DNA of 64,000 bases from Trematomus loennbergii. Taxonomy: Eukaryota > Chordata > Actinopteri > Perciformes > Nototheniidae. The stretch spans positions 13,201,432 through 13,265,431 of the forward strand of contig JAAOOA010000026.1 of the NCBI GenBank assembly GCA_012861695.1, in the 5' to 3' direction. Below the pieces are notes generated by a model. That model searched no databases. It saw only the letters and a program-made list of their open reading frames with translations, and was not told where the DNA came from. Below are positions 34,781 through 43,554 of this stretch, piece after piece (within the stretch, counting starts at the first letter, position 1; each line of letters starts with the position of its first letter). Made by a program: the position numbers and the translations under genes.

Positions 34781-34902
34781 TTTTAGCCAGTCATTTTGCA
34801 AGAAATCATTAACATTAACGGTCTCCTGAAAAAGCACATATTCTGTGCATTTTCAGGAGAGCGTCTATGTTAAATAATTTCGTGCAAAATGACTGTCTAA
34901 AA
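34781..34902. repeat. 122-bp imperfect palindrome (hairpin)
   Basis: Left half TTTTAGCCAGTCATTTTGCA pairs with right half TGCAAAATGACTGTCTAAAA. The pairing continues inward (gaaat-cattaacat with atgttaaataatttc) to an apical stem tctcctgaaa-agcaca / tgtgc-attttcaggaga around 34822-34860 with a tiny loop. It lies about 190 bp inside the left end of the recombinase element. Confidence 0.85.
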
Positions 34903-35035
34903 ACTCTCTTCCAGACATTTAAAAATACTTTCCCCGACCATTAAACATTATTTCTGGGTGGTAAAGTGCAGTAAGCGGCCTGGAGGTATTATACTATTTC
35001 AAACAACTTTTCCCCGCCTTTCAAAGACTTATTCC

Positions 35036-35490
35036 TGGGTACTGTTATCTTTCCCCCCCTGGGTGTGTGTGAGACAAGTGAAGTGAGTCAGCCTGCCAAC
35101 AAGCAGCAGTGTGCTGTCATTTGAAACATGTTCCCCCACACTGTGACTATGCTGTAGCCACCTTTCGAGCACTCTTTCCTGGGTCAATGTGTCCTCTTTC
35201 TCCCCCCCCTGGGTGTGTGTGAGACAAGTGAAGTGAGTCAGCCTGCCAACAAGCAGCAGTGTGCTGTCATTTGAAACATGTTCCCCCACAGTTTAACACA
35301 CTTTTACCTGTGTTTTGAGGACTCTTTCCTGGGTCAATGTGTCCTCTTTCTCCCCCCCCTGGTGTGTGTGAGACAAGTGAAGTGAGTCAGCCTGCCAACA
35401 AGCAGCAGTGTGCGTCATTTGAAACATGTTTACCCCACAGTGTGACTATGCTGTAGCCACGTTTCGACCACTCTTTCCTGGGTCGAAAAG
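35036..35490. repeat. About 150-bp tandem array, 3 copies
   Basis: Units share gagacaagtgaagtgagtca and ctttcctgggtcaatgtgtc; spacing is 150 and 149 bp (gagacaag at 35071, 35221, 35370). Confidence 0.9.
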
Positions 35491-36400
35491 ACATGTGCTG
35501 TAACCTGGTTCTCTCCCAGTACTGGGTACTAGTTAATGCCACTATCACCACCACATTTAAAACCAGATGAAGTGGTAGTTATCCGGGTGTTGCAGAGTCA
35601 TTTTCAGGCTCCTCTCCACAATTGTCCCCCTAAAATGATTTTAAATCATTATTTTTGCATTTAAATGCATTTATTCTATCATTTATATGGTTCCCCAACA
35701 CAATGCACATAGTCTGGAGCTCACTGGGGTCCTGCATATAATTTAATCAGGCGTTTTAACACTTTTTCCCATGAAAATGATTTTTAATCACTATCATGGG
35801 GCTATGAAAATAAAATTCCGGGTAATGCAGAGCACAAGTGCACCTTTTACTATTTAAATGTATTTGTATTATATATATTTGGGCTAGGTAGGGGACCTCT
35901 CTGGGTGATTTAGTCAGTTTATGGATTTTTTCCCACAAATCCTGGATGATCCAGGCCGAATTTGGGTGCTCATAGGCGGCCTGCCAGGCGCCCCCACCCG
36001 TGGAAAGCAAAAAAAAGTGAAGAAAACGCTTAATTATATCTTAAAATAATCAAAAATGAAGTTTTGAAAAATTGTCAAATTTTTGAAAAATTTTCAAATT
36101 TTTTCTAAGTGCCAACGGGAGTAGTGGCCAGGTGTTTGGCGCTTCGGGCCGATTTTTCCCCTTCTCCGATGGTTGGTACAACGGAGAAGGGGAAAAAGTC
36201 CCTGGGCTTCATTTCCACTTCTCTGTCAAAAAGATTCATCCATAATTTTCAGACTACCTTCCGCACGAAATCAGAAACCCAGTTTTTGGGTGGACTCAGA
36301 AAAAATACGGCTGTTGGAAATCATGGAAGAATGTATCCGCTCACCAAGCACTCTGAGTGGGCCTCATTTTGTGCCTCAAGACCCCCCAGCCTGGTTCTCC
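35491..36400. other. Recombinase element, non-repetitive spacer
   Basis: AT-rich spacer without a supported gene. Open frames near 36109-36532 overlap each other in two frames and run into the next array. The phrase gggtgc-aggcgccc near 35960-36000 is locally palindromic. Confidence 0.5.
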
Positions 36401-37290
36401 CAATACTTTAAGTTCGACATGGAGGAATGCGAGGGCACTTTTGCAGGTGACTCTATTGATTATGAGGCACTATTTTGGGATGTTTTTTTACATTTTCCTG
36501 GTTCTCCAAATAGTTTAAGTGCGACATTTTGAGCCCTGGAGGAATGCGAGGGCACTTTTGCAGGTGACTCTACCCGATTATGAGGCACTATTTTGGGATG
36601 TATTTTTTACATTTTCCCGGTTCTCCAAATAGTTTAAGTGCGACATTTTGAGCCCTGGAGGAATGCGAGGGCACTTTCCCGGTGACTCTACCCGATTTTG
36701 AGGCACTATTTTGGGGTATAATTTTTACATTTTGACCCCTTTCCCCGGTTTTCACCAAAGTTGAGTTGGATGATTTCCACCATGGAGGAATGTCAGGGGA
36801 GTCCGCGGGGGACTCTTGCGGGGTCATGAGGCACTATTTTGGGGTACAATTTTTCCATTTTGACCCCTTTCCCCGGTTTCACCAAAGTTGAGTTGGATGA
36901 TTTCCACCATGGAGGAATGTCAGGGGAGTCCGCGGGGGACTCTTGCGGGGTCATGAGGCACTATTTTGGGGTACAATTTTTCCATTTTGACCCCTTTCCC
37001 CGGTTCTCACCAAAGTTGAGTTGGATGATTTCCACCATGGAGGAATGTCAGGGGAGTCCGCGGGGGACTCTGCGGGGTCATGAGGCACTATTTTGGGGTA
37101 ATTTTTACATTTTGACCCCTTTCCCCGGTTCTCACCAAAGTTGAGTTGGTGATTTCCACCATGGAGGAATGTCAGGGGAGTCCGCGGGGGACTCCTGCGG
37201 GGTCATGAGACACTGTTTTGGGGTATAATTTTTACATTTTGACCCCTTTCCCCGGTTCTCACCAAAGTTGAGTGTGATGATTGCTGAGTC
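36401..37290. repeat. 117-128-bp tandem array, about 7 copies
   Basis: Two related subtypes follow each other. The first (about 36401-36700) has ggaggaatgcgagggcactt; the second (about 36720-37290) has ggaggaatgtcaggggagtc. Both share gaggcactattttggg, so they derive from one ancestral unit. Confidence 0.9.
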
Positions 37291-37299
37291 ATGATGCAC

Positions 37300-37875
37300 T
37301 TTTTTGGGGGTACCTCATTATCAACACGGACTAGAGATGTCTCGGAGATGGCTCGGACCCCACACCCTGGTTCTATGTAACCCTGGAGGAATGTCACATG
37401 AGTCGACAGGGGACTGCTGCTGGCTAATGAAGGACTATTTTGGGGTACATTTCCCCCATTATCAACACGGACTAGAGATGTCTCGGAGATGGCTCGGACC
37501 CCACACCCTGGTTCTATGTAACCCTGGAGGAATGTCACATGAGTCGACAGGGGACTGCTGCTGGCTAATGAAGGACTATTTTGGGGTACATTTCCCCCAT
37601 TATCAACACGGACTAGAGATGTCTCGGAGATGGCTCGGACCCCACACCCTGGTTCTATGTAACCCTGGAGGAATGTCACATGAGTCGACAGGGGACTGCT
37701 GCTGGCTAATGAAGGACTATTTTGGGGTACATTTCCCCCATTATCAACATGGACTAGAGATGTCTCGGAGATGGCTCGGACCCCACACCCTGGTTCTATG
37801 TAACCCTGGAGGAATGTCACATGAGTCGACAGGGGACTGCTGCTGGCTAATGAAGCACTATTTCCGGGTACTTTT
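37300..37875. repeat. 141-bp tandem array, 4 copies
   Basis: Units are spaced exactly 141 bp (ttatcaac at 37318, 37459, 37600, 37741) and are nearly identical. They contain ccctggaggaatgtcacatg and gactattttggggtac, linking them to the preceding array. Because 141 is a multiple of three, long open frames appear on both strands; they are not genes. Confidence 0.93.
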
Positions 37876-38297
37876 TTTTCATTTTCACCCAAATTTCCCT
37901 GGATGAAATATTTTTTAGTTTTTTTTGTTTTTAGCCCAGTTTTGGCCACAGCGTTGCCTGGAGGATAGGACCGAGATATGACAGACTCTCTGGCCGCCTC
38001 ACAAGTCACTATTGTCGGACACTTTCTTTGCTTTACCCCGGTTCTATCACTCTTTCCTCCTTTGACCATACAACCCGTTTCCTGCTGGGGTGGTGCCTGG
38101 TTCCGGGGTACCCCAAACCCTCTCATGGTCGGGGCACCATGTATGGATGCATCGGACCCAATGTTGCCATCACCAGCCCCGCGTTGGTGCGGAAGTGGGA
38201 CCATCTGACCCGGTGGTAACCCAATACTTCCCTTCGTCCATGCACCATGAATTGATGCATCGGACCCAGTGTCGCAACCACCGCTCACGCTAACGCA

Positions 38298-38303
38298 TAT
38301 AAA
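38298..38303 (+). promoter_or_regulatory. TATA box of the recombinase gene
   Basis: TATAAA stands 54-59 nt upstream of the preferred start codon, leaving room for a short 5' leader. No other core promoter motif is obvious. Confidence 0.45.
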
Positions 38304-38356
38304 CGGAGAACTATAACATCATTTTGATCAAATTCATTATGTGTGTTTCAGTAAGG

Positions 38357-40090
38357 ATGTCATCTGAATGCCCGGTGTGCAGACTCTTCTATCTGGCATT
38401 GAACAAACACCTTAAGCACAAGCATGCAGTGCGGAACTTGGAGGAGAGGGGAATCCTCCTGAAAATAGCCAGTGGAAGGATAAATGTTCGGACCAAACCC
38501 TGTCCCATCGCTGGGTGTTCGTACGCTGGGAAGAGACTGGACCGTCATGTAAAACATGACCACCCTGAGTTGTCCCGACATGAGGCACAGCAGGTCATGG
38601 CAAGGCTGAAGCATAGTGTGGCACTGCAGTTGCTCCATGACCTCCGTGAGACTAACCCCATCATTGGAATGGCTACATCATTGGATATAGACAATGAGGG
38701 GGAATACCCCGGGCACCCTCCACCCTTCTCCCCACATACCGAGTGTGACAACGAGGACTGCAGGCAGGTGATGCTGGAAAATGTGGCATTGAGGGCTCAG
38801 AAGGATGCCCTCAATGATGAGGTGAAGACCCTGCGCTCCAGGCTGAAAAAGGAGCTAAAACCCAGGAAGCAGAGTGCTGCTGTTCTTGAGGAAGAGGACG
38901 AATGTATACGATTTAAGGGCCTGGCAATCCCAAGTACCTCCGGCATAAACACAGTAGCCTCAGGCAGCAATACCCCTGTGAAGACCCCGGTGAAGACTGT
39001 CATGCAGTCCCCAGTAACCTCCGGTAGCGGGACCCCTGTGAAGACCCCGGTGAAGACTGTCATGCATTCCCCAGTAACCTCCGGTAGCGGGACCCCTGTG
39101 AAGACCCCGGTGAAGACTGTCATGCATTCCCCAGTAACCTCCGGTAGCGGGACCCCTGTGAAGACCCCGGTGAAGACTGTCATGCATTCCCCAGTAACCT
39201 CCGGTAGCGGGACCCCTGTGAGGAGCCCGGTGAAGACTGTCATGCTTGCAGTAGCCTCCGGTGGGAAGACACCGGTAAAGAACCCTGTGAAGAGCCAAGT
39301 GAAGACTGTAATGCTTGCAGTAGCCTCCGGTGGAAAGAGACCGGTCAAGAACCCTGTGAAGAGCCCAGTGAAGACTGTCATATTACCAGTTTCCTCCGGT
39401 AGCGAGACGCCTGTGAAGACCCCGGTGGAAACTGTCATGTTTGCAGTAGCCTCCGGTAGCGAGACCCCTGTGAAGACCCCGGTGGAAACTGTCATGTTTG
39501 CAGTAGCCTCCGGTAGCGAGACCCCTGTGAAGACCCCGGTGGAAACTGTCATGTTTGCAGTAGCCTCCGGTAGCGAGACCCCTGTATGCCGGAAGACCCG
39601 TGCCTCTAAGCTGGCTAATGACTTGCCCTCTCCCTCAAATTACTGGTCCACTGGGTGTGGACGGGGGAATACCATGCGTGAAATCACGTTGCCTAGAAGC
39701 ATGGAGGCGTACCTTCAGACATACTTGGATCATTGTTTGGGTGTCGCTCCGACAGTAAAACAGAAAGACAATGTTGTGTCGAAGATCAGCCGGATAAAGA
39801 ACTTCATAGTATACATGGCCCATGGTGTTAACCGCCTGTCAGACTGGCTGTTCCTAAGAAACATGAAGATGATCCGTGGCTGGAGCGAGTATATTGTAAA
39901 GCCGGGCCGGGCAGTCACAACATCAGAGTTCTTCCTGAAGAATGTGCACCAGTTCATGGGGTACATGTCTGAGTCAAAGCCCCGGGGGTGCAAGCTCACC
40001 CAGTCTGATATGACCCACATAATGAGAGAGGTGAAAGCCAACATGAAACACTTGAATAAGGCAGTCACTCTACATCAGTTTAAGGTGTAG
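38357..40090 (+). CDS. Zinc-finger / core-binding part of a tyrosine recombinase
   Basis: 577 codons from the ATG at 38357 (A at -3); an upstream in-frame ATG at 38339 is the alternative start. Two zinc fingers with identical spacing come first: C5-x2-C8-x9-H18-x4-H23 and C49-x4-C54-x9-H64-x4-H69. A predicted coiled coil follows (about residues 135-168, LRAQKDALNDEVKTLRSRL), then a domain of 20-residue repeats (about 204-410), then a helical region (about 444-570, MEAYLQTYLDHCLG ... FLKNVHQFMGYMSES) that fits the DNA-binding core domain preceding a recombinase catalytic domain. The frame ends at TAG (40088-40090) and, without any shift, stays open on the other side into the catalytic domain. 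It is thus the N-terminal half of one protein of about 895 residues, either truncated by a nonsense change or separately translated. Confidence 0.75.
   Translation: MSSECPVCRLFYLALNKHLKHKHAVRNLEERGILLKIASGRINVRTKPCPIAGCSYAGKRLDRHVKHDHPELSRHEAQQVMARLKHSVALQLLHDLRETNPIIGMATSLDIDNEGEYPGHPPPFSPHTECDNEDCRQVMLENVALRAQKDALNDEVKTLRSRLKKELKPRKQSAAVLEEEDECIRFKGLAIPSTSGINTVASGSNTPVKTPVKTVMQSPVTSGSGTPVKTPVKTVMHSPVTSGSGTPVKTPVKTVMHSPVTSGSGTPVKTPVKTVMHSPVTSGSGTPVRSPVKTVMLAVASGGKTPVKNPVKSQVKTVMLAVASGGKRPVKNPVKSPVKTVILPVSSGSETPVKTPVETVMFAVASGSETPVKTPVETVMFAVASGSETPVKTPVETVMFAVASGSETPVCRKTRASKLANDLPSPSNYWSTGCGRGNTMREITLPRSMEAYLQTYLDHCLGVAPTVKQKDNVVSKISRIKNFIVYMAHGVNRLSDWLFLRNMKMIRGWSEYIVKPGRAVTTSEFFLKNVHQFMGYMSESKPRGCKLTQSDMTHIMREVKANMKHLNKAVTLHQFKV
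38967..39587 (+). repeat. 60-bp tandem repeats within the coding frame
   Basis: About ten units of 60 bp or close derivatives, coding for SGSGTPVKTPVKTVMHSPVT and variants (SGGKTPVKNPVK, SGSETPVKTPVETVMFAVA). Unit length keeps the frame. Each repeat offers TPVK sites, the form preferred by proline-directed kinases. Confidence 0.95.
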
Positions 40091-40138
40091 AGGAACAAAC
40101 TGGATCGTCTGCCGAGCCAGGCGGAGCTTCTCGCCGCC

Positions 40139-41041
40139 ATGGCGGCCGCTGAGAAGCGCATCCCGGAGCTCCTCGACCTGATGGCCGGCACGCCGACCTC
40201 AACCACCCAGAAGCTTCTCTATGGCTATCTCACCCTCCATTGGAGCCTCCTGTATGGCCACCGTACGGGCGTGTACGCAAACATGAAAAACAGTGAGGTC
40301 TTAGAGGCAGCCATAAGGGGAACTGCTGAGGGCTACATCATCCATGTGCAGGATCACAAGACGGCCAAGACATATGGCGAAGCACAGCTGGCGCTTACAG
40401 TAGAGGAGTTTAGCTGGGTCATGCGGTGGATGGGGATTAAAAAGGTATTGCTGGGTCCTCAGAATGAATTCTTCCTTTTCACAAGGGGGAATCGGGCCTC
40501 CAAGAACCTGAACGCTCACTTGAAGAGGGCATGGGCTGATGCTGGGCTAGAAACAGCCGTCACCTTCACAATCCTGCGCACTGCCCTGGCTGACAATATC
40601 AAGCATCACCAAGATCCAGAAAGCCGGTCGATTCTCGCCAGGTTTATGTGTCACGACGTAACCACGGCGGACCGGTTCTACGCGAATGCGCCGGGAATAA
40701 AGGAGGCATTGAGAATCCGCTCCATGTTCAGGGCGTCATCAGATGCGGCAGCAGCTGCATCATCATCAGAAGGATGTCTACCGCTGTCAGATGGGGAGAC
40801 CTCCGAAGAGGGCTGCTATAACAGTACTGCTCCATCATCTCCATCATCTCCATCATCTTCACCTGATGGGTCATTGGAGCGGCAGCAGCAGCGGAAGCGG
40901 AAGCGGGAGGGAAAGAGGCCAATGAAGTCGGGACCGGGGCTGGTTGACACTCCTGATGATGGGGCAGGGGCCGTGGACTCAACCTGTTTGCCCTGGTGCA
41001 CCGTAAGAATTAGACGCCTTTGGTCCCCTGAATCCCGCTAA
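40139..41041 (+). CDS. Tyrosine-recombinase catalytic domain
   Basis: 300 codons starting at an ATG in an ideal Kozak context (gccgccATGg), 48 nt after the stop of the upstream frame and in the same reading frame. Tyrosine recombinases cut and rejoin DNA through a 3'-phosphotyrosine. Candidate catalytic residues in order: R42 (GHRTGVYANM), K74 (HKTAK), R147 (FTILRTAL, where the usual H of HxxR is T144), H172 (MCHDVTTADRFY) and nucleophile Y181. The order and spacing fit the family, and TTADRFY resembles the usual TTxxYY end block. Beyond residue 200 the chain is low-complexity (Ser, Gln, Arg runs, basic RKRKREGKR), likely a nuclear localisation region. Nearest class: Crypton-type recombinase. 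Confidence 0.75.
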   Translation: MAAAEKRIPELLDLMAGTPTSTTQKLLYGYLTLHWSLLYGHRTGVYANMKNSEVLEAAIRGTAEGYIIHVQDHKTAKTYGEAQLALTVEEFSWVMRWMGIKKVLLGPQNEFFLFTRGNRASKNLNAHLKRAWADAGLETAVTFTILRTALADNIKHHQDPESRSILARFMCHDVTTADRFYANAPGIKEALRIRSMFRASSDAAAAASSSEGCLPLSDGETSEEGCYNSTAPSSPSSPSSSPDGSLERQQQRKRKREGKRPMKSGPGLVDTPDDGAGAVDSTCLPWCTVRIRRLWSPESR

Positions 41042-41047
41042 ACATAT

Positions 41048-41575
41048 GGGCATACATTTTGTTAATAGTGCAACACCTCCAGGGCGCATAACTGCAGTTT
41101 ACAAGCCAGGGAAGGTGCCAGAATCCTGGGCATACATTTTGTTAATAGTGCAACACCTCCAGGGCGCATAACTGCAGTTTACAAGCCAGGGAAGGTGCCA
41201 GAATCCTGGGCATACATTTTGTTAATAGTGCAACACCTCCAGGGCGCATAACTGCAGTTTACAAGCCAGGGAAGGTGCCAGAATCCTGGGCATACATTTT
41301 GTTAATAGTGCAACACCTCCAGGGCGCATAACTGCAGTTTACAAGCCAGGGAAGGTGCCAGAATCCTGGGCATACATTTTGTTAATAGTGCAACACCTCC
41401 AGGGCGCATAACTGCAGTTTACAAGCCAGGGAAGGTGCCAGAATCCTGGGCATACATTTTGTTAATAGTGCAACACCTCCAGGGCGCATAACTGCAGTTT
41501 ACAAGCCAGGGAAGGTGCCAGAATCCTGGGCATACATTTTGTTAATAGTGCAACACCTCCAGGGCGCATAACTGC
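41048..41575. repeat. 80-bp tandem array, 7 copies
   Basis: Near-perfect 80-bp units (catacatttt at 41051, 41131, 41211, 41291, 41371, 41451, 41531) containing caacacctccagggcgcata and acaagccagggaaggtgcca. The array begins just after the recombinase stop codon, so it would form the 3' UTR. Related single units lie at 34676-34735 (inverted) and 43250-43350. Confidence 0.95.
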
Positions 41576-41738
41576 ACTTTAAAACGTAGGTTAAGAAATT
41601 TAGTAGTACTGTTATAGCAGCAGTAGTACGTGTAAATAGTTGATGTTTTAGTCTGTGTGTACTGTCATTTTTGTTACTGCAACGTGTAAATAGTTGATGT
41701 TTTAGGGTGTGTGGTTGATGTTTTAGGGTGTGTGTTCA

Positions 41739-41744
41739 AATAAA
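41739..41744 (+). terminator. Poly(A) signal of the recombinase gene
   Basis: AATAAA is followed by an A-rich tract (to about 41765), about 700 nt after the recombinase stop codon. It is the first such signal seen downstream of the gene. Confidence 0.5.
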
Positions 41745-41914
41745 ATTAAAAATTAAAAAAAAACAATAACCTTGATGGTTACCAGGGGCAGATAAAGTGC
41801 CACTTTCCATCAGCACCGGGGTGCTGAACCCTGTGATGAGCGCTCAAGTGTTGGCGGAGGAGGTGTAAGCCAGAGGAGGGTGAACAAAAGTTAAAGTGTT
41901 TGAACCTCCAGCCC

Positions 41915-42135
41915 AGAAGGGGGGTGGTGGTGCCGTGAAGAAGGCCGACTATGGATGCTGATGGGCGGACATAGAAGCACCACAAAATCCACCCCCTTTA
42001 GGGTCACCAGGGGCACGAGAATACCCTCAACAGAAGGGGTGGTGGTGCCGTGAAGAAGGCCGACTATGGATGCTGATGGGCGGACATAGAAGCACCACAA
42101 AATCCACCCCCTTTAGGGTCACCAGGGGCACGAGG
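41915..42135. repeat. About 115-bp tandem duplication, 2 copies
   Basis: Two units contain ggtggtgccgtgaagaaggc and ccacccccttagggtcacca. They differ by the phrase between units. Confidence 0.85.
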
Positions 42136-42250
42136 TTCTGGTGGGTGTGAATACCTGTGTTTAGTCCGTGGGGGAGTGCTTAAGTGTGGGGGCCCGGGGA
42201 CTCAGGGTGTGCAAGGTTATGGAGGTCCCACTGTTATGGGGACATGCTGG

Positions 42251-42668
42251 AGGTCATGAGTCCGTCCTTCGGGGCTCTGTGAGCGGGCACAGACAGGTGA
42301 TTTTCCCCTGGTCTCTCCTGGAGCTGTGAAATGCACAGAGTCCCACTGTTAGGGAGCCATCCTGGAGGTCATGAGTCCGTACTTTGGGGGTCTGTGAGCG
42401 GGCACAGACAGGTGATTTTCCCCTGGTCTCTCCTGGAGCTGTGAAATGCACAGAGTCCCACTGTTAGGGAGCCATCCTGGAGGTCATGAGTCCGTACTTT
42501 GGGGGTCTGTGAGCGGGCACAGACAGGTGATTTTCCCCTGGTCTCTGCTGGAGCTGTGAAATGCACAGAGTCCCACTGTTAGGGAGCCATCCTGGAGGTC
42601 ATGAGTCCGTACTTTGGGGGTCTGTGAGCGGGCACAGACAGGTGATTTTCCCCTGGTCTCTCCTGGTA
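42251..42668. repeat. 115-bp tandem array, 3.6 copies
   Basis: aggtcatgagtccg recurs at 42251, 42366, 42481 and 42596, exactly 115 bp apart. Units are almost identical (gtgagcgggcacagacaggt). The 42669-43249 stretch beyond carries a smaller triplication with ggttcctgtatattatatgc (about 43080-43215) and no gene. Confidence 0.92.
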
Positions 42669-43249
42669 ACTCCGCCCCGAGGTCCTAGAGACTCGGCGAT
42701 GGTACCATTGGATGCGGGATACGTGGAAATGGGGGGGGTACAGAAAGGCCTGAACCGAACAGAGCTTGTTATCAAAAGTTATGGATTAGTAGCAAGATTT
42801 CACAATGTAGCTCTCCAGAGTGCTGAAGGTCATTAGTCCGACAGCCGGTGGCTGAAACCCGAGTAAATGTGTTTAACTTCCCACAGTAAATGGGACCCAT
42901 GGGACCCTCCCCGAGACCCCCGATGCGTCCCCCTATTTTAGAAACCCGAGGACATATGAAAAACCAAGCTCAGTAAATGTGCATTGGCATATACTGGCGG
43001 TGGCTGTATATTATACTGCCACCGGACGTTCGGTGATCTGGAAACGCTACTTTCGGGTAGCAGAACTGGCAGAATGATCCCGGTTCCTGCATATTATATG
43101 CGGAGAGGGATGCAGAATTATCCGGTTCCTGTATATTATATGCGGAGAGGGATGCATAACTGGCAGAATGACTTCCTAAATTATCCGGTTCCTGTATATT
43201 ATATGCGGAGAGGGATCTGGAGAATACCTCCATGGCGCATAACTGCACT

Positions 43250-43350
43250 TTACAAAGGGGCCATAATCCTGGGTATACATTTTGTAAATATTGCAATACC
43301 TCCAAGGCGCATAACTGCACTTTACAAGCCAGGGAAGATGCCTGAATCCT
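43250..43350 (+). repeat. Right subterminal copies of the 80-bp repeat
   Basis: One and a half units in + orientation (ggcgcataactgcactttac, acaagccagggaagatgcct). The last is closer to the inverted left-end copy at 34676-34735 (shared gaagatgcctgaatcc) than to the central array (gaaggtgccagaatcc). Confidence 0.85.
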
Positions 43351-43554
43351 GGGGTAAACATTGTTTAATTGTTTAAGTGTTTTTAAATGTATGGAACAGT
43401 GTTTTGTCTCTTTCAAAACTCTCCCGTCATTGGCCGGATACATGGGGACGATTTTATATTGACTATGACCGTTACTATTCCAGTGAGACGAAGTACGTCC
43501 AGTGACGGGAGTGATCCCATGTTAATTTTGTCCGAAAACCAGAGCATTCCCTTA

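Larger units (their letters stand above)
34593..43554 (+). mobile_element. Crypton-like tyrosine-recombinase element, about 9 kb
   Basis: A block of about 8.96 kb interrupts an L2 element; L2 coding sequence stops at 34592 and resumes at 43555 with nothing obvious lost. TTA stands at both junctions (34593-34595, 43552-43554), either a 3-bp duplication or a shared recombination site. No terminal inverted repeat is visible, as in Cryptons. It carries inverted copies of an 80-bp repeat near both ends, a 122-bp hairpin, at least seven tandem arrays and one split recombinase gene with a TATA box and poly(A) signal. Boundaries are accurate to about 10 bp. Crypton is the nearest known class; the family itself I do not recognise. 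Confidence 0.75.

Noticed and set aside
35029..35289. 86-codon minus-strand frame with an internal peptide repeat
   Set aside because: Produced by the 150-bp tandem array (a multiple of three); no coding evidence.
37203..38288. 361-codon open frame on the minus strand (and a 200-codon frame on + at 37304-37906)
   Set aside because: Both run through the 141-bp tandem array; because 141 is divisible by three, any frame open in one unit stays open in all. No start context, splice signal or known domain.
38797..39552. 251-codon minus-strand open frame
   Set aside because: Antisense of the 60-bp coding repeats of the recombinase gene; repeat length keeps it open.
38357..41041. The recombinase as the missing part of the DIRS element at 13.9-29.9 kb
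   Set aside because: It lies inside an L2 copy several kb beyond the DIRS end, has an N-terminal zinc-finger architecture not found in DIRS recombinases I know, and carries its own TATA box and poly(A) signal.
41048..42668. Regular arrays that might suggest CRISPR
   Set aside because: Units are contiguous tandem repeats with no unique spacers, and the genome is vertebrate.
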